A DNA stretch of 64,000 nucleotides, from the NCBI RefSeq assembly GCF_004342845.1, contig NZ_SLXB01000013.1, positions 1-64,000 of the forward strand, in the 5' to 3' direction. The position numbers and the translations under genes are program-made. The notes under the pieces were generated by a model, which saw nothing but the letters and a program-made list of their open reading frames with translations, was not told where the DNA came from and did not search any database. This DNA comes from Prevotella heparinolytica. Its GTDB lineage: Bacteria; Bacteroidota; Bacteroidia; Bacteroidales; Bacteroidaceae. Within the stretch, counting starts at the first letter, position 1. Every line of letters begins with the position of its first letter. Shown here piece after piece: positions 54,471 through 62,241 of this stretch.

Positions 54471-55007
54471 CTAACCGAGCGGATTCTCTCCTTGGCCGCC
54501 CGAGCCGCCGGGAGTACTGCCGCCCGTACCGCCGCCCGTGCCGCCCGGTGCAGGTGTGGGCAGTCCTTTGGCTTTGCGGTAGTCGGCCAGCGAGGCGTAG
54601 TTCACGCCGGCTTCCAGCACGCCGCCGTTCTCGAAGCTGAGGCCGTGCAGAATCTTGTCTCTCAGTTCTTTGGCGGGGGTGAATACCACACGGGGCGATT
54701 TTATCATCAGCCCGGCGTTGAACTTGTCGATGTCCTCCACACCATCGCTCTTGAAGGTGAGGCGGAACGTACCCATTCCGGGCACGTTCACCGTGTGGCC
54801 CTGTTGCAACTGTTGGGGGATGAATGCCGCCAGCAGCTCTATGGCCGCCTCCATCTCTATGGGCGCGGTGGTGGTGTTTGCCGTGGCCGCGCGGGTCAGG
54901 GCTTTTTGCTCCAACGGCCGTGAGCTGTTGGGCACGGCATACCACTTGACGGGTTCACTCTTCTTGGTCGGGTGCTTCTTCTGCACCAATTTGTAACTGA
55001 TACTCAT
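54471..55007 (-). CDS. HU-family DNA-binding protein with Gly-rich tail
   Basis: 178 residues. It begins MSISYKLVQKKHPTKKSEPVKWYAV, the start of the Bacteroidales HU-like (HU-CCDC81/HU-HIG) proteins. IELLAAFIPQQLQQGHTVNV and PGMGTFRLTFKSDGVEDIDKF are the HU helices and beta arm; ARVVFTP-like PRVVFTPAKELRD ends the fold. After residue 145 comes a flexible tail of Gly, Thr, Pro and Ser. Such proteins often accompany surface-structure genes. It is 327 bases after the fimbrillin gene on the same strand. Confidence 0.85.
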   Translation of the reverse strand: MSISYKLVQKKHPTKKSEPVKWYAVPNSSRPLEQKALTRAATANTTTAPIEMEAAIELLAAFIPQQLQQGHTVNVPGMGTFRLTFKSDGVEDIDKFNAGLMIKSPRVVFTPAKELRDKILHGLSFENGGVLEAGVNYASLADYRKAKGLPTPAPGGTGGGTGGSTPGGSGGQGENPLG

Positions 55008-55120
55008 GTTTTACAAAGTTTTAAATGTTTGATGATTAATGATATGATTCTCGTTCGACGCATTACCGCCTTATTCTTTACATGCCCTGTCGGGAGGCCT
55101 CCGGCAGGGGTGGTGTTCTC

Positions 55121-55280
55121 TCGCCGTATCGACGCCGCCCATGTCGCTATCATGAGGTTGCCTGCCTCACTATGGTGACGTTGGCTATCTCGCCATAGCG
55201 ACGTTGCCTGCCTCGCTATGGCGACGTCTCCATGCTCGCCATAGCGAGGCAGGCGGCCTCGTCGCGACAATGCTCTCATG
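55121..55280. repeat. Array of seven 23-bp palindromic units
   Basis: Units start at 55121, 55144, 55167, 55190, 55213, 55236 and 55259 (last partial). The core dyad is TCGCYATRGCGA; the rest alternates ACGTTGCCTGCC-like segments. It is in the 327-bp gap between the large fimbrillin gene and the HU-like gene. This is the longest and most regular array of the window. Confidence 0.85.
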
Positions 55281-55334
55281 TCTGCTATGATAGTATAAAA
55301 GGTGAATGAATTCCACATGGTCGCTTCGCTCCCT

Positions 55335-58172
55335 TTATTCTTCTTGCGCTGCCCTCACCTCGAAGCCGTAGCCCCGAGCGTTGCTGCTCAGCGGGCTCAC
55401 GTAGCCCGAGTAGAAGTTCAGGTTCCACCCGTAGTACGTGAAGTTCGGCCCCGCCGTCCAACAGTAGGCGCCGCTCCCAATGCTGTAGGGCACTGCGGAA
55501 CTGATGTTCCGATAGCCCGACGCAGGGAAGAAGACAGTACTACCGGTGTGGTTCAGTCTGCAATGGAAGTTCCAACCCTTATCCCATGGAAAAAGCACGT
55601 TGAACTGCGATTGAGTGGATGCATTATTTCCTGTTGTGGTAAAGCCCGTAAAGGCATTGCTTGGAGGAAGTTTATATCCTACAGGCGATGGGTCGTAGAT
55701 GGTCTTCACAACAGGGTTGTCGTTGGCTGTGTAGACGGTGTTGTTCGCACTCCAAAGGTTGGCGTAGGTGTTATCCATTTCCCAACTTGTATTAAAAGTG
55801 TTAGGGGCAGTGATACCCGATTTGATACAAGCAGTACCGGTTGAGAAACTTTGAACAGGGGGAAGCTGATTGGTCTTGACGTTCCCATCGGCATCATACC
55901 AGGTCTTATTGATGCTGTTCGAGCTTCCGTCTGGATTCTCCAATGCCCCCACGAACGGGTCTTTGCGTCCCCATTGGAAGTAGGTATTGTTCCCAAGTTC
56001 CGCAATGGTATGCGCTTTCTGTTTCACTGTGATGGTTTGTGTCGCCGCCGGCGTGTATCCTGCCGTAGACCTCTGCTTGAAGCGCACCTGCACGGTGCGT
56101 TCGGCGTAGGCCTCCTCCTTTCCGTCGCACCAGCCGAGGCTGACGGTCATAAGCTTATACTTATAGCCCTGATAATTGGTGATTTCCTTGTCGGGTGTGG
56201 TTGTTCCCGTTGTTCCGGGCTTGTAGTCCGTCACCCAGATGTGCCAGCTCCAAAGCACGGTGTTCGCTGCGTCGCGCACCGCCACCACGGCATTGCCCTG
56301 CCGGATGGTGGATTGGTTTACGGTGAACTCAAGGAAATGCCTGTCGGAAGAGAGGGCCACGTTCGTAACAAGATTCGGCTCATCCTGCCAGACGAGCGTG
56401 CAGTTATCGGGAGTGCAGTTTGCATTGTTGTAAATGTATGGGTCGGTAATTCCGTTTCCGAGGTGGTTGATGAAGGTTGTCAGCACATTGCTTCCGCTTG
56501 CCGTAGAGGTGTAGGCCGAGGTGTTCCATCCCGGATTCGGGCCTCCGGGCACCTTGACATAATCCACCGCGTTTCCGTACACCAACGGCAACTTATACCT
56601 CCCGGCGGCATTCACTATGTAGCAGTTGGCCGTCCGCATGGGGGCGATATTGCCCTGCCCGTCGTGGGTGGAGAGGTCGTATATGTTGGTGTTTGTCCCG
56701 TCGTTCACCGGTGAGGCATTCTTCAACGCCTCGTTGTGCGGGTTGCCCGAGGTGCTTGTCTGCGCCGCCACGGTGGCGGTGTAAACATCACCTGATGTGC
56801 TGCTACTCCCTGTCCCGCTTGCGGTGAAGGCAGTGAGCCATGACGGTTTGGTGCTGCTCCAGCTCATTCCACCGTCCTCGGAGAACTCCGCCGTCCATCC
56901 AATCGGTTTTGCCCCCGTGGCACCTCCTCCCGTAACAGCAAGGTAGCTCGCCACCCCATACGTGTTGTTTCCTCCGGCGTAGGTAAACTCCGCCGGAGCA
57001 GTCACCGTCAGCGTAGGCGTCATCACAATGCTGCTCGTGCTGATGCGGTAGGTAATCGTCTTTCCCATGGGCCAGGTCTTCCCCGCAATGTTCGCCGTGA
57101 GGGTGCGGGGCGTGTTGGTCAGGCCGTCGGTGTACTTCACCTCTATCTGCGCCCCGGCGGGCAGGGTCTGCGGCAGCATCATGAACGTTGCCGCTTCGGG
57201 CGTCAGAGGCGTGTCGGGCTGCTGCGGGTCGGGCGCCGTGGCGGCGGGCGAGAGGGTCAGCTCGAAGTTCCTCGCCCCGCCCGGGCTGTTCCATGCCGGC
57301 GAAGCAGTCATCGGCAGGCTGCCCGTGCCGTACACATTCTTCAGCGTAATCTTCGACACCGTGCCCGGCAGCATGTCGTCGCCCGTGACGAAGCGCACGG
57401 CCGTCAGCGCATGCTTCATCGTCAGCGGCTCGGCCGTGTTCGTGTTTCCCGGCCTGTCGGTAGAGGCCGCCACCAAGAGGTCTTTCTGGTCGGCAACATC
57501 GGTCGGTACTGTGTACGACAGGTAAGGCGGGTTGCCCGAAGTCCCGTTGTTGAACGCCGTCAGCCCCGCACTGCCGTAGGGCGCCGAGGCAAAGAAACTG
57601 ATTCTGCGTGCAGCTCCCGGCCAGTGATACTCGGTGCTCCAGGCATCGCTCTTCTTCACCTTCACGGTGCGCATGTAGCTTGTGGCACTGCCGCCCGTAT
57701 AGGCCGACGGCCAACTGTCCGATGCGGGGTAGACGAACGCCGTCACCGCCATCTCGTCGTACATCGTGGCAGTGGTTACGGGCGCAGCCTTCGTGCGTGC
57801 CCCGCCGTTTTGTGCGGTTGCGTCGCCTCCGACGCCCTCTTCGGCCGTGCCTCCGTCCTCCCCGATGCCGTCCGTAGTCACGGCGTGCAGGTACAGCGGA
57901 TTACCGTCTCCGGAAGCCTCACCCTCCAGGGGGATTACCTGCACGGCGGGCAGCGTGTCGGCAGGCAGGCTGCCCGCCTCCGTCCCCGCACCCTTTGTCA
58001 GTGCGGCCTGCGCGGCACTGCCTTCCTTCCAGAGGTCGACCGCGAACCCTATCCTCCCTCCCGTGGAGGGGCTCTCATCCCGCTCGTCCGTGCAGCCGGC
58101 AGGAACAGTGGATAATAACAGCAATGCCGCCGCACCCGCGACGAGCATCCCCATGCAATGTCTCTTCTTCAT
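55335..58172 (-). CDS. Large fimbrillin-family lipoprotein with C-terminal FISUMP-like domain
   Basis: 945 residues. The lipobox Cys lies in LLLLSTVPAGCTDERDES. An N-terminal Mfa-like fimbrillin region (about 30-380) has VTAFVYPASDSWPSAYTGGS and YHWPGAARRISFFASAPYG. A BACON-like beta region (about 385-480) follows, then further beta domains. The C-terminal ~120 residues resemble the FISUMP module: DPSPVGYKLPPSNAFTGF, then FFPASGYRN and ARGYGFEVRAAQEE. Probably a tip or accessory subunit, because of its size and extra domains. Third or fourth gene of the fimbrial operon; expression should depend on the invertible promoter. Confidence 0.85.
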   Translation of the reverse strand: MKKRHCMGMLVAGAAALLLLSTVPAGCTDERDESPSTGGRIGFAVDLWKEGSAAQAALTKGAGTEAGSLPADTLPAVQVIPLEGEASGDGNPLYLHAVTTDGIGEDGGTAEEGVGGDATAQNGGARTKAAPVTTATMYDEMAVTAFVYPASDSWPSAYTGGSATSYMRTVKVKKSDAWSTEYHWPGAARRISFFASAPYGSAGLTAFNNGTSGNPPYLSYTVPTDVADQKDLLVAASTDRPGNTNTAEPLTMKHALTAVRFVTGDDMLPGTVSKITLKNVYGTGSLPMTASPAWNSPGGARNFELTLSPAATAPDPQQPDTPLTPEAATFMMLPQTLPAGAQIEVKYTDGLTNTPRTLTANIAGKTWPMGKTITYRISTSSIVMTPTLTVTAPAEFTYAGGNNTYGVASYLAVTGGGATGAKPIGWTAEFSEDGGMSWSSTKPSWLTAFTASGTGSSSTSGDVYTATVAAQTSTSGNPHNEALKNASPVNDGTNTNIYDLSTHDGQGNIAPMRTANCYIVNAAGRYKLPLVYGNAVDYVKVPGGPNPGWNTSAYTSTASGSNVLTTFINHLGNGITDPYIYNNANCTPDNCTLVWQDEPNLVTNVALSSDRHFLEFTVNQSTIRQGNAVVAVRDAANTVLWSWHIWVTDYKPGTTGTTTPDKEITNYQGYKYKLMTVSLGWCDGKEEAYAERTVQVRFKQRSTAGYTPAATQTITVKQKAHTIAELGNNTYFQWGRKDPFVGALENPDGSSNSINKTWYDADGNVKTNQLPPVQSFSTGTACIKSGITAPNTFNTSWEMDNTYANLWSANNTVYTANDNPVVKTIYDPSPVGYKLPPSNAFTGFTTTGNNASTQSQFNVLFPWDKGWNFHCRLNHTGSTVFFPASGYRNISSAVPYSIGSGAYCWTAGPNFTYYGWNLNFYSGYVSPLSSNARGYGFEVRAAQEE

Positions 58173-58352
58173 GTTGTTTGTTTTTTAGATTCTGATCTCT
58201 AACGTCTGATAAAAAGTGGACGGAAAGGAATAGAAGGCCCACGCATCGTCTGCGCAGTGCCCTCCCCGGTATTATAAAGGCATTGGATAAGAAGTTTGCT
58301 TCCGGTTCCATCCTTTCCGCCCGGTTTCGTGATAGGATTCCCTTAAAGGGTA

Positions 58353-59489
58353 TTACATGCTTATGTTCTCATTCTGGTCAGCCCAGTTATCCACAGTGAC
58401 AGTGAACTTGATGGGGTTGTTCAGAATAGGATCGCCCGGATTGGACGGGAAATTAGGCCCTACCGGAGGTGTCACGGTGCCGCCACCCGGGTTCGGGTTG
58501 TCCTGGTTGGGTGGAACCACGCCGCCGCCGTCACCGAACTCAAGCGTATAGACGTACTTCTTGCCCGGTTGCCATTCCGTGTCGATGCCCACGGCCGCGA
58601 AAGCGTAAGCCGCCGGTGCAGTGCTCGGGTAAAGGGCGGTATAGTTGCCCGAACCGTTGTTAATGTCCATACGGCAGAGCACGGCGATGTACGCTCCGGT
58701 AGGAGCGGAAGCCTGCACGTACTTGGTGAGCTGCTGCGGAATCATCATGAAGTTATCCGAACCGAACATGATGCTCTGGGCAGTAGTGTTTAGTTCCAAT
58801 CCCGTGCCTGTGGCATCCTCTGCCAGGAAGTCTTTCGGAGTGGAGAGGGTCGCCCAGTTCGTGCGGGGCACGGAATATGAGGAAATTGTTGCGGTCTGCG
58901 GGAAAGCGAAGTCACCTTTCGAGTTGATTGCCCCCAGTTTCACGCCCATCACTTTAACACGCAGGTTGGCGTTGGTACATTTGGCCTTCACCTCTATCTG
59001 CGAGAGGATATGCTTGAAGTTCATGGGCACACCCGAAGCGCCGTAAGTTGCCTTGTCGCCACTGTTGAAAGCTGCTACCACGTCCTTCTGGGCGGATACA
59101 GCCTGCTCCACTTCAAAACCGGTGATTTTCTGGTTGCTTGCACCGTGGGCGATGCTCACCAATGGGTTGATGCTTGTAGGCGCGTATGCGGTGAAATCCA
59201 GTGTACCTGCCGGCCAGTAATACACGGAAGCGGTGTTCCATGTGACACCGGCATCGGTTGAGGTCACCGCCAGATTAGTAAAATAGTTGGCTCCACCCGC
59301 ATTGGGGAAAGCCGTCACGTTGAACGAGCCCATGTTGGCGAGCGTGGTCACCGCGCGGGTTGTCTTGCCCAGCGAGGTGCGGAAGCCGATGGCACCGCTT
59401 TGGTCCACGCTCGAGGTCTCGTCCTGCGAGCAGGCGGCCAGCGCCATGAGCGCCAGCCCTGCATAAAATACATGTTTCATTGTTTTCAT
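58353..59489 (-). CDS. Fimbrillin-family (Mfa-like) lipoprotein
   Basis: 378 residues. Lipoprotein signal (GLALMALAACSQDETSS) and a two-domain transthyretin-like beta fold: AIGFRTSLGKTTRAVTTLA near the processing region, VYYWPAGTLDFTAYAP, and MMIPQQLTKYVQA in the second domain. The Arg in KTTRAV could be an Rgp-like maturation site, as in Porphyromonas fimbrillins. A Pro/Gly-rich stretch (GGGVVPPNQDNPNPGGGTVT) precedes the last strand (FTVTVDNWADQNEN), which may be the donor strand. Size fits a stalk subunit. 120 bases after the DUF5119 gene. Confidence 0.88.
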   Translation of the reverse strand: MKTMKHVFYAGLALMALAACSQDETSSVDQSGAIGFRTSLGKTTRAVTTLANMGSFNVTAFPNAGGANYFTNLAVTSTDAGVTWNTASVYYWPAGTLDFTAYAPTSINPLVSIAHGASNQKITGFEVEQAVSAQKDVVAAFNSGDKATYGASGVPMNFKHILSQIEVKAKCTNANLRVKVMGVKLGAINSKGDFAFPQTATISSYSVPRTNWATLSTPKDFLAEDATGTGLELNTTAQSIMFGSDNFMMIPQQLTKYVQASAPTGAYIAVLCRMDINNGSGNYTALYPSTAPAAYAFAAVGIDTEWQPGKKYVYTLEFGDGGGVVPPNQDNPNPGGGTVTPPVGPNFPSNPGDPILNNPIKFTVTVDNWADQNENISM

Positions 59490-59610
59490 TCTTTTAATTG
59501 TTTAATTGATTAATTGATTTTGATTGAACTCTTGCAATCCTTATCACGATATGTCTGTTTGTCCGATGCATGTTTATCCGTGCGCGGGGCGTCCGTTCCC
59601 GCGCACGTTC

Positions 59611-60615
59611 TCAGAGCTTGAGCGTGTGTTCCTCGGATCCCCACTCGTCCACCGAGGGGTGGAAGCCCCCGCCGTTGACGATGGGCTTGGGCAAGGACAG
59701 TTTGTCTATGACGATGCGTATGTGCCGCTTGTCCGGCGCATTGTTCACCCGGTCGCTCACGTCGAAGCGGAAATAGTGCTTGCTGCCGTCGGCAAGGATG
59801 ACGTAGAGCGTCAGCGTGCGCCCGGTATCGGCATTCGCCGAAAGGCCGAAGACCTGCATGCTACCCGTAATCCTCGAGCCCCCGTCGGGGTCGGCGGCGA
59901 AAGGCACGGTGCTGCGCACGGCCGAAAGCGTGCCGCTGCCGGGGAAGAGCGAGCCGGATAGCCCGGAGAGCGAGGCCCCGACGGCGGAGACGTATTTCAG
60001 GTTCTCCACGTTCAGCACCTCCAGGCTCACGGTGGAGGTCAGGGGCTGCACGGGCAGCACAACGGTGCGGGGTGCATTCTCGTCGTCGCCCCTCTCCAGC
60101 CGTACGCCATCGAGGCTTCCGCCCCATACGGCATCGGGCGCCAGCACAACCTGCTCGCCGCCGAGATTGGCGCCGGGAGGGTTGCCCTGTGCGTTGACAG
60201 CCTCGAGCAGCGTGCTTTGACGCGTGTACAGCTCAAGCGTACCATGGCTATCCTCACCGCGCACCTGCACCACCTCGCTGTCGTTGTTCATATAGACCAC
60301 CCGGTAGGCTCCCCACGGTATCTTGGCGGTACCTCCCGCCGGGTCGGTGAAGTCGCAACGCACGGGCTTCCCACCCGCTTCGGGGAAGAACCAGGCGCAC
60401 ATCCCTTCCACCCGCGCGCCGGGGGCGGCGCTCCAGTCGAACTTCACACGCACCTCCGCCGTGGACGAGGAGGGGTAATAAAGTTCCTTGTGCCGGCACG
60501 AGGAGAACGTGCAGGCCACGAATGCGGCGATGAGCGCGGCGCAGGCTGTCAGCATGAGGGCGGCGGCTATGCTCCTCACCGTCTTCATCCTTTCCATTGT
60601 TTTCTTCGTTTTCAT
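59611..60615 (-). CDS. DUF5119 domain lipoprotein of the fimbrial operon
   Basis: 334 residues. Signal sequence with a likely lipobox (AAFVACTFSSCRHKELYY); the Cys before RHKELYYPS fits the family's usual lipid-attachment site. The DUF5119 N-terminal domain shows VRVKFDWSAAPGARVEGMCA and FPEAGGKPVRCDFTDPAGG. A second beta domain ends LYVILADGSKHYFRFDVSDR. DUF5119 proteins resemble Mfa2/FimB anchor subunits and may anchor the pilus. The start overlaps the DUF3575 stop by four bases (ATGA). Confidence 0.85.
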   Translation of the reverse strand: MKTKKTMERMKTVRSIAAALMLTACAALIAAFVACTFSSCRHKELYYPSSSTAEVRVKFDWSAAPGARVEGMCAWFFPEAGGKPVRCDFTDPAGGTAKIPWGAYRVVYMNNDSEVVQVRGEDSHGTLELYTRQSTLLEAVNAQGNPPGANLGGEQVVLAPDAVWGGSLDGVRLERGDDENAPRTVVLPVQPLTSTVSLEVLNVENLKYVSAVGASLSGLSGSLFPGSGTLSAVRSTVPFAADPDGGSRITGSMQVFGLSANADTGRTLTLYVILADGSKHYFRFDVSDRVNNAPDKRHIRIVIDKLSLPKPIVNGGGFHPSVDEWGSEEHTLKL

Positions 60616-61925
60616 CGTTTGCCTCCTTTCTTCGGATTGGTGTTACCGTGTCCTATGAGCCATACCAGCGACACCTCGGCCTTGGTGGGCCCGAACCAGC
60701 GCCGTTTCTTGGTGGCTTTCCATACGTAATGCCCCTCCTGTGGGACGTACTCGTAATACTCCCCGTCCAGATAGCCGATGCCGAGCGTGAAGTCGAGGTT
60801 GAGCCTGCGCCCGATGGGGGCGGAGTAGCCGTAGGAGATGCCGCCGCCGTAACTCCAGCGGTCACCCAAATACCCCTTGCCGCCCCATTCGAGGTCGTAG
60901 GTAAGCAGCAGGCCGTAGATGCCCATGTGGTGGCCCGTCAGCGGCTTGCGGCCGTAGCTCAGCCAGCGGCGCACTTCGAGGTCGCCGCCGTAGACGCGGT
61001 GGTAGCGGTAGCGGTTGTCGTTCTTGAGCCATGTGTACATCCAGTTGCCCGCTATCGACCAGCCGCGGCCTAAGTAGAACTCCAGCCCGAGGTTGGGGAC
61101 CACAACGGCGTCGTAGAGCAGGTTTGTCTTCACGGCCATGTAGAAAGGCTTGCGCGGGGCGGGGAGCGGGCTGTCCTGCGCGGCGGGAGCCGTGCCGTAG
61201 AAGCTGTTGTTGACGGCTGTGTTCTCCCCGGCGGGCACGGGCACGTACACCGTGTCCCGTTGCCTCTCCGGCTCACGGGCAGGCAGGGAGATATAGAGCG
61301 TGTCGCGCGCCGCGGCCGGCTGTCTGTCCGACTCGTACCACACATGCAGGGTGGAGGCGCGCAGCTCGGGGAAGAACCGGCCCTCCATGTAGCGCCAGGC
61401 ATATCCGCCGCCCAGCATGGCCAGACGGCGCTTGCGCCCGTCCGTCACGACGCCTCCCTGCGTGATCCATTCGGGCGTATGGCGCAGGATGTCGAGCACC
61501 TCGTGGCGGTAGGGCATGTACTCGTCCCCGGCTGCGAGGCGTTCCAGCCCCTCCCAGTCGATGCCTTTGGGAACGGTGGAGAGCCAGCCCGACTCGTAGG
61601 GGAAATAGCCGGACACCAACAGGCGTATGGCCTCGGCACGCTGCTCGGAGAGCCGGTGGTTCAGAGCCGTGCTCCCTTCAGGGGATGCCCCGGCGGTGAC
61701 GCGCAGGCCGAGGATGCGGCGTGAAGGGTCACGCAGCAGGGTCCGGAAATGGTCGGTGAAGGCGCGCACGCGGGCGCCGTTATCACGGAAATAGGGGTCG
61801 AGGCGGGAGTCGCCCTGACGGAAATAGACGCGCACGGAATCCGTGCCCCGGCGCGCGTCAGCCTCCTGCCCCCGGGCATGCCCGAGGGTGAGCAGGAAAA
61901 GAAATAGAATAAAGGGTCGTTTCAT
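60612..61925 (-). CDS. DUF3575 outer-membrane protein of the fimbrial operon
   Basis: 437 residues. Signal peptide (FILFLFLLTLGHARGQ), an OmpA-like or peptidoglycan-binding-like N-terminal domain (about 28-170; VRVYFRQGDSRLDPYFRDN, GASPEGSTALNHRLSEQRAE), a linker, and a C-terminal beta-barrel (about 255-430; MAVKTNLLYDAVVVPNLGLE, DLEVRRWLSYGRKPLTGHHM) typical of DUF3575. It probably gives the pilus a link to the envelope. First gene after the invertible segment; predicted leader in the ON state about 125 bases. Strongly G+C rich. Confidence 0.85.
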   Translation of the reverse strand: MKRPFILFLFLLTLGHARGQEADARRGTDSVRVYFRQGDSRLDPYFRDNGARVRAFTDHFRTLLRDPSRRILGLRVTAGASPEGSTALNHRLSEQRAEAIRLLVSGYFPYESGWLSTVPKGIDWEGLERLAAGDEYMPYRHEVLDILRHTPEWITQGGVVTDGRKRRLAMLGGGYAWRYMEGRFFPELRASTLHVWYESDRQPAAARDTLYISLPAREPERQRDTVYVPVPAGENTAVNNSFYGTAPAAQDSPLPAPRKPFYMAVKTNLLYDAVVVPNLGLEFYLGRGWSIAGNWMYTWLKNDNRYRYHRVYGGDLEVRRWLSYGRKPLTGHHMGIYGLLLTYDLEWGGKGYLGDRWSYGGGISYGYSAPIGRRLNLDFTLGIGYLDGEYYEYVPQEGHYVWKATKKRRWFGPTKAEVSLVWLIGHGNTNPKKGGKR

Positions 61926-62016
61926 CGCTTATGATTGAGAATTAAACATGTCCCGTTTGTCCCGGGCAGGCCGGGGCAAACGCTCCGGGAAGCCTCTGTA
62001 AAGGGGGTGCGGGGGG

Positions 62017-62226
62017 ACACCTCTTGCTAAGAGGTGGGAGGAAAGGGACACGGAGGGAATACGCTTTGCCGGCAGATGCGGGTTTGTGCGCGATCGGATG
62101 CCGAAGCGCAGACGCATATGTAAACAATATTTATAAAATATTCGTCCTAAAGTTTGTAGGTATGGAATAAAAGTCGTTTATTTGCAGAGTTTTACGTGAT
62201 ACATTCCACCTCTTAGCAAGAGGTGT
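62017..62226. promoter_or_regulatory. Invertible promoter segment (currently OFF for the fimbrial operon)
   Basis: Perfect 21-bp inverted repeats ACACCTCTTGCTAAGAGGTGG at 62017-62037 and, on the other strand, 62226-62206. Each has near-palindromic arms around an asymmetric centre (GCT), like tyrosine-recombinase crossover sites. Between them lies a + strand promoter (62153-62184) pointing away from the fimbrial genes. Inversion would place its -7 box about 135 bases before the DUF3575 start, reading into the operon. Confidence 0.85.
62153..62184 (+). promoter_or_regulatory. Promoter inside the invertible segment
   Basis: -33 TTTG (62153-62156), a 20-base spacer and -7 TTTATTTG (62177-62184, one mismatch to TAnnTTTG), in the only AT-rich patch of this G+C-rich region. 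In the present orientation it transcribes rightwards, antisense to the 3' end of the recombinase gene. Confidence 0.65.
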
Positions 62227-62241
62227 GCAGGAGGATCTCTT

